DNA of 64,000 nt from Hymenopus coronatus (taxonomy: Eukaryota > Arthropoda > Insecta > Mantodea > Hymenopodidae). Both the position numbers and the translations under genes were made by a program. Below the pieces are notes generated by a model, which made no database searches, was not told where the DNA came from, and saw nothing but the letters and a program-made list of their open reading frames with translations. Below, piece after piece: positions 34,732-46,378 of this stretch. The stretch is taken from NCBI GenBank assembly GCA_030762935.1, contig CM060888.1:115083468-115147467 (forward strand). Direction: 5' to 3'. The first letter of the stretch is position 1, and the number at the start of each line of letters is the position of its first letter.

Positions 34732-34978
34732 TACCAGGTAGTCCTACCTGCCCCCGCATTTGACGTGTGCAAGTGAGTTAGAAGAGTTGTAGAACTCAAC
34801 GGGCCTATTTTAAGTTATAAACCGGCAGTGGAGAACTGGCGAGACCGATTTTCGTGTTACCCCTTGTGTTTTTCACTGACGGGTTTTAATTTGAAATAGC
34901 CTCATTGAGTTCTGCAACTCTTTTAATGCACAAAGGGATATCTGCACACGGCACATGGAGAAGTTGGGCCACCTGGTA
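34732..34978. mobile_element. foldback MITE (247 bp)
   Basis: Ends TACCAGGTAG and CACCTGGTA are inverted repeats, and the similarity goes on inward along almost the whole element: AAGAGTTGTAGAACTCAA at about 34782-34799 pairs with TTGAGTTCTGCAACTCTT near 34905-34922, followed by matching CTATTTTAAG/GAAATAG segments. The whole unit can fold into one long imperfect hairpin with arms of about 115 bp. No coding capacity. Superfamily unknown; flanks offer only short AT-rich candidates for a duplication. Confidence 0.75.
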
Positions 34979-36300
34979 TATTGAAACAGTTGAATAAATA
35001 TTACTTTTCACTTTTCATTCTTGTGCGTTTTTCTTTTTTCTTTTTCTTATAAGGAAATTAAACATATATAATATATATATTTCTCTCTAGAAGTAGCCTA
35101 ATCTGTATCTGCGATTATTTATCATTTCGGTCCCAGAATTTGCCTATTCTAGAAATCCTGTAAAGTAATGGAGTGATGGCGTTTCTAAAATCTGCTGAAA
35201 TCTTTTGTTGTATATTGCTATAAAATTATTATTAGTATGCTGAAACGCACCCTTAAAGGGATTCTGTTACCCCATAAAGACTTGCTTTTAATATTTCGTT
35301 AACTAAATAATATTTTGGAAAATTTCACAGAGGTGGATTTTGTGTAAGATCACTATTTTTTCCACAAGAAGACTCTTGTGGAAAATACGATTGTACCTTT
35401 TGAGGGGTTCCTAAGGAAATCGTTGAAATTACAGAATTAAAATAATATATTTTTTAACAACTTTAAGAAGTACTATAGAATGCTTGGAAAACTTTAGACT
35501 ACAATATAAATGTGCGGAAGAATTTTTGCAAGTTGTAAAATGTATAGAACCGAAATACAAAAACTGAAAACATGGCGTCAGCAGATGAACTCTTCAACTG
35601 TCGCACTCTTATTTAAACATATCACACATACAGAGAGTGAGAGAGAGGGAGGGAGGGAGGGGGAGAGGGAGAGGGAGAGAGAGAGAGAGAGAGAGAGGGG
35701 GAGAGGGAGGGAGAGAGAGAGAGAGAGAATGATATGAATACTGAATCCTTTTTATATACATATCACTTAAATTTCCCTTTTCAGTACCTTTACAAGGCGC
35801 AGTTGATCTCAGCAGCCATAGTTGAGAAATAGATTCTGTACAGGTTCGACGTTTCATTGTTGATTAACATAGATTAAACACCCTGTAGACAGGATTTTTT
35901 TCTTTTATGTTTTTGTAAATCACTGCTGAAGTATTGTTTACGAGTGTGCTAAAGCTGGCATGTAAAACTTTTCTTGCTATCGTGTGTGAGTGCCGGAGCA
36001 CGTAAACCAGTTTTATAGACATAATCTTCCTAAGTGCTTGGAGTCGTTAAATAAGGTTTAGGGGTAAAGAAATTGCTAGTATAGTTAATCACACAGGAAG
36101 AAAAAGTATCTCCAAACATAGCTTGTAAAGCGAAATAAGTGAGCTACTGAACATAAAAACTAGATTTCTTTTTAAGTTCCTTGATGACATTAGAACATAT
36201 TTGGAAACTTGGCTTTACATTTGTACATTTGTACGCACGTTTTTTGGGAATGATAGGAATGCTTATAACATTTTTCTACATAGGAAATATACAAGTTAAT
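34979..36300. other. unassigned AT-rich DNA with a GA-rich tract
   Basis: No gene recognised. GA-rich low-complexity DNA lies at 35631-35729; the reading frames across it are artefacts of the repeat. Confidence 0.55.
35631..35729 (+). repeat. GA-rich low-complexity tract
   Basis: Mixed (GA)n and GGGA units. Confidence 0.95.
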
Positions 36301-37044
36301 AAGTAAAGGTACATATTCACGAATACGGAAAGTCTGAAATGATCAATATTATTCGAAGTATGGCAGAATGAATACTTGGAAGCAGATAATATTGTACCGT
36401 ATAAAGCATTGTAAGTAGCTATAATTTAACATTTAAAATACATCTGAAGTAAACAAAAAACCTTATAATTTCTTCTGAGGACCACTGATGCGATAATTTA
36501 ACCCTTTATTGCCGACATTATTTTGTTATATATGCCGCTTTTCTTTCAAATAATAAACCGGCCTTTATAACACTTCCAAACCATCACCACCACCGCCATT
36601 ACCAACATCGACCCCAACACCACGAGCGCGATTCCCGCCAACTGCATTCAAACGTGCCTATGATAAAGGACGGGGAGGGCCCAAGTAAAACAGCACGCTA
36701 AGGAGCTGACGGGTAACACTCGACAGCAGTTGCGTGAATTTCAGTCTTTTTGTTAAAAAAGAAAAGAAAAAAGACGCTTAAAACAAGCGGGAGTTATTTC
36801 AAAGGGTTACTTGTACCAGCTCTACAAAGCAAGCGAAGACTACGAGTTAGAAAGTAAATATATAAATTCACGTTTATGCGGAAAGTTAGAAATGGTCGAT
36901 ATTACTGGAAATATTCCAGAACAAATGCTTGGAGCAGTTAATATGACATGTGATAAAATATTATAATTTAACGTTTAAAATACACATACAAAAACTACAG
37001 TGGTTCTTCCGAGAAACATTGATCCGATAATTTAAAGACTATTG
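36301..37044 (+). repeat. pair of diverged direct repeats (about 200 bp, 550 bp apart)
   Basis: Unit 1 (36301-36512) and unit 2 (36851-37044) share, in order, AAAGT near TTCACG, CGGAAAGT.GAAATG, CAGAA.AAT.CTTGGA.CAG, TATAATTTAACnTTTAAAATAC and GATnCGATAATTTAA. Sequence between them is moderately GC-rich and unassigned. They may be LTR-like ends or an old local duplication. Confidence 0.65.
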
Positions 37045-38036
37045 TGTAAACTCTACACTGACTAAGGCATCCAAAGCAAGAGGACGATAGTAAACAACGC
37101 TGAAAATTTTTAGCAGGAAAAACTTAGGCAATTTCACTCATTTATAAGCATTCCGTTATAATTAATAAGGAATAACAACTTATTGCTTAAAGAGATTTGT
37201 TGCAATTTCCAAACAGTATCAATGTGGAATGTTGCTCATAGTCTGAATTTCAATTAAAGATAATTATTAAACATTTTACTGTACAGCTAGGTGATATACC
37301 TTAAGTGTTAACCAGGTCAAAAGGCAGTAGGACAAAAAGTCGTCTATCAGAGCAGTCGTCTAGGCTAGATACTATCAATACGTAGCTTTAAGCGTCGCTC
37401 CCGCTAGCGTTTTTCAGAGGAAAAGCTGAGCGGCAGACCTGGTTATTCAGTGGCTTTGGAGTAACTTTGCACTACAAATTAATTTGAGGTGTTGTAGTTA
37501 TTGTGTTTAGTTAATTATATTATTTATATGATAATAATAACAACGAGTTGTTATTTTTATATTTATTATTAATATTACTATTATCTTCGTCATCAATAAG
37601 TTAGCAATGTAAATTGGGCTAAACATAATTACATTGTGCTTTACTGGACGAGTAATAGGATCAATGAATAAGAAATTATTATAACAAAACAAAAATAAAT
37701 AAAAACAATATAATTTTATTGAATTTCCAAAAAGTTAGTAATTACTAGGACAGTTGTTTCGGACAGACGAAACACATTTTATGAGACATGCAGTACATTT
37801 CCTTAAATATGTTTCATTAAGGTACTTTAACAGACTTTCAAACAATAAAGTTATTGGTAATTAATTGTTTCATCCACACAAGTCTTGTGTAAGACCGAAA
37901 ATTGTGTATGTGTATGTCTGTGTGTTGGAAAGGTATTGCCAGAATTAGCTTCAAGTAAAATAGTATTTATATACATTATTTCAATTTTAGCTGCAATAAA
38001 AACAGCTTAATATATGCTCTTCTTACTTTCAATACA
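37045..38036. other. unassigned AT-rich DNA
   Basis: No gene recognised; a small AT-rich stretch at 37500-37740 is rich in ATT/TAA simple sequence. Confidence 0.5.
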
Positions 38037-38050
38037 AATAAGCTGAATGA

Positions 38051-38784
38051 ATGAAGAATTATTGCGATGAATGGCTACTTACAGTTAATGTGAATAAGAC
38101 TAAGGCAATGACTTTCAAAAAGGGTTGTGTTTATAGCAGGGAGGAGACTTGGACATATGCAGGACAGATACTGGACAATGTTAAATCTTTTGTGTACTTA
38201 GGACTCACATTCACAATGAACGGAAAATGGACAAAACACATTGACATTACGAAACACAAGGCAAGGGTGAAAGCGACGGAAGCTCTCCGGATACGCTACA
38301 GAATACCGAATATATCCATAACCTTAATGGAAACTGTATACGGAGCGACAGTTAGATCCACGATGACATACGGAGGAGAAATATAGGGGTGGGAACAAAC
38401 AGGGAATCTGGATCAAGTGAGGACCCAATTTTTGAAAGGAATTCTGGGTGTAGGGAGGGGTACGGCAAACTGCGGAATAATGAGGGAATTCGGGGCACAT
38501 AGTGAAACGACAGAGTGCAAAGTCAGAGCAGTTAAATATTGGCTGAGAATCGTTCACGGAAACCAATCTCTAATTAGGGCAGTCTGTTACCGTGAACAGT
38601 TGCGAATGGAAGGTAATTCGACGTGGGCATCAAAATTAAAGAAAGGGTTGGAAACCATTGGGATGGGAGACATTTGGATGGCGGGGCAGGAAAACAGGCG
38701 AAGTATTTGGAGAAAAATTAAGAACCGCCTCTGTGATACTGACAGACAGCAAATAATTGCGCAATGCATAGAAAGGTGTCATTA
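38051..38784 (+). pseudogene. LINE X reverse transcriptase, C-terminal part (copy 2)
   Basis: LKNYCDEWLL-type start (KNYCDEWLLTVNVNKTKAMT), then VKSFVYLGLTFTMNGKWTKH, LMETVYGATVRSTMTYGGEI, a TAG stop at 38384-38386, and in the same frame GWEQTGNLDQVRTQFLKGIL, MREFGAHSET, VRAVKYWLRIVHGNQ and RRSIWRKIKNRLCDTDRQQI. The catalytic YADD part is lost with the 5' truncation. A frame change near 38784 precedes the zinc-knuckle segment. Confidence 0.88.
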
Positions 38785-39183
38785 GAAGTACAGTCTGGGC
38801 TGAAATCGGAGTGGGGTATGGAACAATACATCAAAACAGGTACCAAACTCATTAGAGAGGGGCTCGCGTGGATTAGACTAGGAGCATGGAGGAGCACGAA
38901 AATTTCTGACGAGAATGGTACGAGAATCTGTCCCATTTGCGAGGAGGAAGAGTCGTGGACTCACATCTTGGCAAGATGTAGGGGTACGGAGGAATGGCGG
39001 GAAAAATATTTGCCGCGATTTTTTACCACTGCGAATGTAGGGCTAAAAGCATGTTGGACGCTACTGGCAGGCACGGAAAACATGGACGGGCTAGGTAAAT
39101 TTATACTTAAGGCAAGACAGCTGAGATCTGAGGAGGCTGCCAATAGAGAAGGGGGGGGGATAAGATCAACTAAACAAAAGTGA
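38764..39183 (+). pseudogene. LINE X C-terminal zinc-knuckle segment (copy 2)
   Basis: 139-codon frame with VQSGLKSEWGMEQYIKTG, RLGAWRST and CPICEEEESWTHILARC, a C-x2-C-x7-H-x4-C knuckle, ending RGTEEWREKYLPRFFTT and KFILKARQLRSEEAANREGG. Such C-terminal knuckles bind nucleic acid in several LINE clades. It would follow the RT in one polypeptide; a +1 frame change now separates them. Confidence 0.85.
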
Positions 39184-39350
39184 CTACATTGTTCTACATA
39201 CATATATATTATGTCATACTTAGGTCACTGTATATGTGTATATTATGTGTATATATGTCTTTTAAGTGTAATTTTCTATTATAAGAGAGTGCATTTATGA
39301 AGGTGTACTCTGTGCTGTAAATTTAAATTGCTATATTTGAATAAGCTGAA

Positions 39351-39655
39351 AGTAAGTACCTTGATAGTAATAGCGATTACGTTGACAAATATGGTAAGTA
39401 AGGTACAGTAACTGTGTAAATAAAGTTCTGTGTTGAAAACTTTCGTTATTATTTAGTTATGTCAAGTCGTCTGTCACTTTCTGCATGGCCCTCATATTAT
39501 GTATTTCAACGTAGTCCTAAAAGAAGAATTTTATAATAATAAGTAAAGGTAGAACATATATTATTGTTCTACCAGTATTTCCAAATACTGTTATTAAAAG
39601 GTGACCTGCAATTATTAGCACCTAATCGTATTCAAGTTAGATTTTCACTCGAAAA
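39351..39655. other. unassigned AT-rich DNA
   Basis: Nothing recognised. Confidence 0.5.
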
Positions 39656-40497
39656 ATTTCTGTGTTCCATTCACATGACTTCCTCTAGCTGCTCCACAAA
39701 CAACTTTGCTTGCAAAAGATTATTTTATCCACGGCACGCTAATCAAGATTAACATTAGGCAGAAATTGTCTTATTACTTGCTTTCTTGTAAACAGAAGGG
39801 ACATTAGGGAATACGCTAGGTTAAATCGATAGTCAAATCCTTTAAAAATTGGTCGTATGTGTAACAATTGAAGTTCGGTTCGCTTTGCATAGCCTGCAAC
39901 GAAACGGCAATTCCGGTTTGAGAAAATTTTAAGTAGTTTAAAATTGAAACCAAGAACAAGGAATATCTCAGAAACGGTCAGCTCTACATAAAAAAGTATA
40001 TGATATGAGTTTAACGAGATCTACCTTTTTGAATAGTAAGATTTTGGCTATGACTTACGGTTTAACCGTTATGCAAAATTCTACAAAACTCATCCAGCAT
40101 AAAGGGGTCTTCAAAGGCTATTCCCAAAAAATTAAAAAAAAATACATTTTATTTGTGATGTAAATATCTTATAACATGATATTTTAATAAAAATCGTTAA
40201 AGCAATTTTTAAGGAAAACAAATTTTTCAAAAATGTTTACATGTAAAGGGTAGTTTGTGGTGGGGGGCGAGATTTTCTTGAAAATCTTCGTGTCGCATCC
40301 TTGGAAGATACTAAAGATAAATATACCAAGTTAGGTATTTTACTATCTTTTTGGTTTTGAGCTATGCTCTCTGCAGACACACAAGACACCTGCATAGGCA
40401 CAAATGGACCCTTTTCTAAAAATGCTTTTTTCGGACTCAGAGGACCTCAAAACCTTTTTTTCCTGCGAAATCTCGGCATAGAATTTTTGGAAGTAGA
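39656..40497 (-). repeat. family H repeat, copy H18, palindromic end missing
   Basis: Starts TTTCTGTGTTCCATTCACAT and runs to GGCATAGAATTTTTGGAAGT, breaking just before the terminal palindrome. Second subfamily (GCTCCACAAACAACTTTGC). Confidence 0.88.
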
Positions 40498-41129
40498 ATG
40501 TTTTCAGGAATAGTTTCGGCAATAGTTTCACGTAGTATTTGCTATTGTAGATTTTATCTATAGTAAAAAAATTACTGATATTGTTGTACGCTATAATAAG
40601 CAATTTGTTAGGGAATGTTTGGTAATACAAGATCTTTTCAAAGTCAAATGACGATGTAACTGTTTTTTTCCGGTTGTTGTTAAAGTAATGTAAAAACTGA
40701 CTCTGGACGTATCTGATCAACGTCTAAGTGTAGTTGCCAGTCCTTCTTTCTGTCACATTTGTCAAAATTTCGTTTTCCTTCAACTGATGGTACTACAAGC
40801 AGTAGTTCTCCTTCTCAGCAGTTCGCCATTTGATTTCCAGAGGCTCCTATCACTTCATTGTCCCTCTTTCCTCTTATCATGGCACCACACATTCCCTCAT
40901 ACATGCCCTCCTGGCTCTTCCCCGTTTTCCTCTCCCTGGCACCATCCAATTGAAAGGCTCGTTTGGACCACCGCTTAGACCCTTCTTCTAATATCAGCCT
41001 CAAAAAAGAGACACAGTATACAAGAGACAAATAAAAAGTTAGGTTATGTTAGATTTACAACTTAAGAAAGACTGGAAACCCTGCATACATATTCCCTCAG
41101 TTCACAAGTTATCATCTGAACATGAGTAG
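40498..41129. other. unassigned DNA
   Basis: A C-rich stretch at 40800-40985 gives frames on both strands (61-71 codons) without resemblance to known proteins. Confidence 0.45.
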
Positions 41130-42960
41130 TATGCAAAAAGAATATATAACTCTTAAAATACTACAATAAAAACACTGAAACAGAATACAGAAATGATCAT
41201 AAAGGATCCAAACTAGGGGAAAATATAACAAGACTGTAAGTATATTGGATAGGCTATAAAAGCGATCAGATCATCCTGGAACATATGAAAATGCTATAAA
41301 ATGTAACCAATAGTGTGAAAAACGTGCAGAAAACTGGAAAGATGACAGAAATTACTGTACAAATGTAGAACATGGTTGTAGAAACGACATAAGCTAACAT
41401 AAAATTTAACAAATTAATTTTAAACATAAGAAAAGGACTACAAGGCATCATGATATGCACGTCAGCTCAAATACGCTAAAAGCATCGCTATACGCACTTA
41501 AAAAAATGGTTAGTACACCTTCGTCGCTGACACAAAGTCCTTAAAAAGCTTCCAAAGAATGCATTCAAATGAGTTGAAATACCTATTGCCCAAGGGTTTA
41601 ACACCGCCCTATAGTTCTGAATACCTTAAAAGTCGTAAATACTTTGTAAGGAGCCAGAAAGCGCGACAAATCACTACAAAATACTGCAAAATACTAAAAA
41701 TGTGCTAAAATGTCTATAAAAGTGATAATGTCACTGCAAAATATTGAAACATATTAGCTAAACGCCTGAAAAGGGCCAAAATGTCTTTTTTAGAGTCCTA
41801 TTTACAAAAAACAACTGTTCGAGATGTATGGAAGAGATCAATACCCTGAATCTAGCTGTCTTACAGGCCGCGCCGTGGCCGACCATTCACCTCTCACCTC
41901 GATCCCAAGCGACCGCATGTGAGATTTGTGGTGGACAAAGTGGCGCAGGGGCGGGTTTTCTCCGGGTTCTCCAGTTTCCCCCGCCATCGCATTCCATCTT
42001 CATTCCATGTATCACCAGTGTCATCGCCTTCGGTACATTGGTAGTAAAAGCGGGCGTTGAATACTATAAAAATAGTTGTCTTACAGTCCCTAACAGCCTC
42101 CCCAAATGGTATGGCATTGCATTAAAATATACTAAACAACAGTGGCAACGCTAAAAGCACCTTTAAAATCCAAAACAAATGAATGTGAAACCATTAAAAT
42201 CACTGAAAAATAGTTCCAAAACATATAAAAATACCTCTAAAAGTGCTAAAATCATTAGAAAACACTGCAAAATAATGTAAAATGTGAGCAAAAAGTCTAA
42301 CAAAAGCTTAAAATACCTGTTTTAGAGCCCAAATACCCTCAAAATCCCGTGAAATGAGATGACAAGATTACAAATGTTTGATGAATACCCCGCAACTATC
42401 TGCCCTAGAGTCCTAACACATCCTCCAAATGTCATGGAATGCCATTAAAAGCATTCAAACAACTGTGGCAACACTAAAGTCATCTTGCAAATCCAAAAAA
42501 ATGCGTGTGAAAGCACTACAATTGCTGAAAAATAGTCCTGAAACGTACTAAAATGCTTATAAAAGCGTCAAAAATCAATAGAAAAGACAGCTTTAGAGCC
42601 CTAAATGCCTGCAAAATGGCGTGAAATCAGTTGAAAAGAGCTAAAACGTCTGACGAATGTCTGACACTATCCGTTCTAAAGTCCTAAGCACCCTCCAAAT
42701 GGTATTAAATGCCATTAAAAGCATTCAAAACAACTGTTCTGGCACTCGAAAACCCTACCAAGGGTTTATAAATGTTCTGTACACATTAAAAAAAGCAGAG
42801 CAAAACACTGCAAAATAATAAAAAAAAGTCTACAAACAGCTCTCCACAATACAAAAACTCATTAAACATGTCAAAATTCTGGGAAAAACCATAAAAACTA
42901 ATGTAAAACAATGCAAACGACCTTGAAAAGGATTCTAAAGGACTAAAAACTACACCTAAT
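41130..42960 (+). repeat. array of A-tracts phased at about 10 bp, with a higher-order repeat of about 270-325 bp
   Basis: Runs of 3-6 A recur on the plus strand at helical spacing. Measured by hand from 42188 to 42315, 13 A-tract centres fall at a mean spacing of about 10.2 bp (range 8-11.5); from 42490 to 42585 the mean is about 10.4. Typical units are CTAAAATG, CTGCAAAATA and CATTAAAAG. Superimposed larger units begin AGTCC(C)TAACAG/AGTCCTAACAC/AGTCCTAAGCA at about 42084, 42409 and 42677. Phased A-tracts on one strand are the known signature of intrinsically curved DNA. A SINE interrupts it at 41867-42076. No reading frame runs through it. Confidence 0.8.
41867..42076 (+). mobile_element. 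SINE family 5, inserted in the A-tract array
   Basis: Head GCCGCGCCGTGGCCGACCAT (part of the A-box region deleted), GATCCCAAGCGACCGCATGT, GAGATTTGTGGTGGACAAAG and tail GCGGGCGTTGAATACTATAA. Perfect 10-bp target duplication TGTCTTACAG at 41857-41866 and 42077-42086. Confidence 0.92.
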
Positions 42961-45102
42961 ACTCAAGAGTATAGGTTAAGATCCCCCTCCTCATAGCGTG
43001 GCTTCTTTAGTTCCCTATCTTTCCCATGTATGCTTACTTACCCTTGGCCCAGCTTTCTCCTATATTAACAAATTAATCAAAACATTTATTCAATAAAATC
43101 CTTAAAGAAGCAGCTGAGAGTTTGTCAGCATAATGTACTTACCGGTTTTGAAACTTTTGAGCATCTTCAGTAATGCGGAAGTAAGGATGGAAAGAAATTG
43201 CAAACGAAGAGGGGCAGGTCTGATATTTTACTAGCGATTAAAGCTGGCGTATACCTACTTACATCTGCGAAATTTGTTGCTTAAGTGGTCACAATAGGTG
43301 TACGATAAAATCTGTAAATACTCTGCGGCGCTATTTGCGCGAGCAAAGATCAACGTAGAGTGCAACCCATTACTGCAAAACAGCTATCACTGCATAACAC
43401 AGAACCACGCCGGTAGGAAGGAAGGCGTTCGAAAAACATCTTTGTTCTGCCCAAATGCGAGCAAAGTTAATTTGTTTTACAACCATAGTAAGTTTTCTAG
43501 CAGTGCACTTATGCAGGTACTTATTCAGAAACCGATGGCAGTTTTAGTAAATACACTGTTAAATGTTAGTAACAGAAAGCTTCACAGAAACATTATTGAT
43601 TGCAAATTTGTTCAGAAAATTACCCGCAACTATCACACTGGTATAGTCCAGAAGCATGGAGCTGAACTGAATCTGTGCGGTATGTAGAATAACTGAAAAA
43701 AAAAAAAAATGCAGGGTTCAGTGTGATGTACCGCATACAAAGTGCACTTTTAGATCCCAAAATGCTATTTGCTTGGTGATACTGATGCATCGCGCGAAGT
43801 GGAAGAACTTTTTTGCATTGTAAGCATTGTTTGTTGTAACGCAGAATGGGGTTTTAATTTGAAAGGCTTCAAAAGTACACATACTTTTCAGTAATACGGC
43901 TGCAGATGAGTAAAGATTTAGTTTAATTCCTACTTTCGTTTTTACCTGGTAATAGTCTGAAGAAATTTAAGAAATTAGTTTTATTATTTGGATATTATTT
44001 TACATTCGATCAGTGAATATTACAATTCGAGCTATAATTGCTTGGGTGTTTTCATAATGTACATATATAAAGAAGGATATCTGTGTCTGCCTGTATATAT
44101 GTAAAAATTTGTATATTGTACATAATGATATGTTTTTATGAATGTTTCATAAGTCATTTTTGTTCTCTGGAAACAGTACTGTTTACTTGACAACATTTTT
44201 GTTTACCTCACCCTCCTGCGTTCTTACAATGGCTTGATGCGGCGAGATGGTCGGTCGCAACCTATGTAGGGAACGGCCAACGGTACGAACTTCTTAGCTT
44301 TGACCATAAGGCAAGGTGTGGTTAAAATTTTGAGACACACATGCCTAAGATTTGGATTAGTACGAAAATAGTTAATTATATTAAGCTCTAAAGCTAATCC
44401 TCCTGCTATATGGGAGGAATGTTTTGGGTTAAAATATTTCATCAGATATTTTCTCCATAAATACCTACTTGTGTATATTGCTGTTATCGATGGAAATAAT
44501 TAAGTTAACCTTTCACTACGCTTGTTACAGTTCCTGAATGAATGGATAGCTTACTATGTAATTACCAGTATTAATTTAGTAGAAGTTTCCTTCAGAAATT
44601 GAGCAACCAGGGCCATTCTGTGTGGTCTGCTTATTAGAATTGACTGTTGCGGTCACGACTCAGGACTACTCTCACGCTTATTTTGTTTTTGTTTAGATAA
44701 TTCCCCCAAGTCTTACCTTCATTATAACTCCTGCTATACGCTTACCTTGGCGTTAGTCTTCTGTATTGGGCCTCAATTTGCACTTTTTGTTCTTTAATGT
44801 TTTCTTATATATATGTTCGTGATTTGCTTGGACCATAATCTTGCTCTGAGGGGCTTTTTTTTTTTTTTTCTTCTGTTTCTTCACAGATGCGAAATTAAAG
44901 TAATACAAATGTTGAAAATGCCTACATAAGCAACAAGTGAGCATTAGAAGTTAGTTTTTTGAAAATTACTTAACTCAACGGTGATACTGGGAAAGGATAC
45001 ATTTTTAATGGATGAAAATAAAACTAAAAAATATGATGTTTTGCATTCATAGAATTTTATCTACATTTCCCCAAGCTATTCCTGCAATAGCCTACATTTT
45101 AT
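42961..45102. other. unassigned DNA
   Basis: No gene recognised. The longest frame (43298-43687, plus, 129 codons) shows no domain, signal peptide or motif I know, and lies in unremarkable sequence, so I do not call it. A poly(T) run is present at about 44857-44870. Confidence 0.45.
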
Positions 45103-45323
45103 GTACTTTAATGTCCTTTAACGTGGTTGGTCATATGAGACGATGAATGAAATGGGTGAAATTATTTCAAATATCTCGGGGTCCATTTCCTTTAACTTGT
45201 CTCAAGAAGTTAAAAGGAACACCCAGGAGAAACCTTATCGGGTAACTCATCCTAAGCGAGATTCGAACTCGCGACCTCTTGAATGTGAGGCAGACACGCT
45301 ACCACTACACTATCGAGGCGGGC
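45103..45323 (-). mobile_element. SINE family 4
   Basis: Minus strand head GCCCGCCTCGATAGTGTAGT with A box (TAGTGTAGTGGTAG) and B box AGTTCGAATCTCGC, then GGATGAGTTACCCGATAAGG and the end CATATGACCAACCACGTTAA. Copy of the family at 14.8 and 48.5 kb. Confidence 0.88.
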
Positions 45324-45641
45324 TAAGCTCATTACTCATTTACTTATTCCTTTGTAGGAATAAGAAAGTTGCAATAAGCTGAAATGATAATGGAGTCGTT
45401 TTAGAGTCGGTCACTGATTGATGACTTTGAAATTCCCGTTTAGGTATACGAAGATTGTTGATCAATAAAGTTTAATTAAATTTAATTAAATTTAATACCA
45501 AGCATGGCATTATGATGATCTTTATTATCTTCTTGTAGTATAGCAGCTTCTCCTTCTTTAAATTTATTAGAAGAAATTGATTTATTAATGTTCTCTTTGC
45601 ATGAAACGAAAAAAAAAAAAGAAGAAGAAAAATAGCGATTT
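45324..45641. other. unassigned AT-rich DNA
   Basis: Nothing recognised; TTTAATTAAA is repeated at 45470-45490. Confidence 0.5.
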
Positions 45642-46262
45642 GAAATTGAGAAAGGTATCAAGTATCTAAAAGTTCAATTATAAAGAATATCTCGAACAAT
45701 TTTACCGCTACAAAACAAGTTAGAAATCTGTTTGCTTCGTCGAGATCTACAAAAGTATTTTGTGCAGAAGGGTTTTGCCTATCTCTTGCGGTTTACAAGT
45801 TAAACAAAAGGGTTCAGAATAAAGAGTTGTTCAGAGACTATTCCCAGAAAATTAAATACATACGTTTTCTTTGTTATGAGTAGCTGCAACCTACGGTTTT
45901 TTTAATAAAACTCGTTAGAGCGATTTTTGATAAAATAGAAAATAACGCATCGTTTCTATATAAAGGAATAGTTTGGGTGAGGACATTTTCATCAAATATT
46001 CGCGTCGCATCCTTAAAAGTCAAGTTGCGTATTTATCTGAAGTTTAGTTTTTAAGTTCTTCTACTCTCTCACACACACACACACGCACACGCACATGCAC
46101 ACGCACACGCATTGGCACATACCGCGTTTTTCTAATCTTTTTGTTCGAGGTGCCTCAAAACATATATTTATGGTGAAATTTCGATATTGAAATTTTGAGT
46201 GGAATACGATACAGTACTTTCTCTCATACTGTAAGTGCCTACGTACATAATGGAGAAAATAT
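45642..46262 (-). repeat. family H repeat, copy H19, half-length
   Basis: Begins inside the element (GAGAAAGGTATCAAGTATC); the end palindrome is diverged (ACTTTCTCTCATACTG...CATAATGGAGAAAAT). The microsatellite slot holds an (AC)n tract at about 46074-46112. Confidence 0.85.
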
Positions 46263-46378
46263 AAAACATGGAATATGCACAATTTCAGTGCAATCAATAT
46301 GCGGATTCCAGAAAGCCTGTAGTTTGACTTCAGAAAAGGAAAAGGCGGCTTCAGGGTGTAGGCATACCATTCTGTCTG

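Larger units (their letters stand above)
38048..39339 (+). mobile_element. LINE X copy 2, truncated at both ends
   Basis: Homologous to copy 1 at 29-30.5 kb but in normal order. Starts in the RT (AAGAATTATTGCGATGAATG at 38054) after six extra bases, and ends at GCTATATTTG, about 230 bp before the 3' end seen in copy 1. Flanked by the perfect 11-bp repeat AATAAGCTGAA at 38037-38047 and 39340-39350, so both truncations happened at or before insertion. There is no TTCA or A tail. Confidence 0.88.

Noticed and set aside
35510..35857. Open frames on both strands over a GA-rich tract
   Set aside because: Low-complexity artefacts (Arg/Glu on one strand, Ser/Leu on the other).
43298..43687. 129-codon plus-strand open frame
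   Set aside because: No recognisable domain, motif, signal or neighbour support; length is possible by chance in 64 kb.
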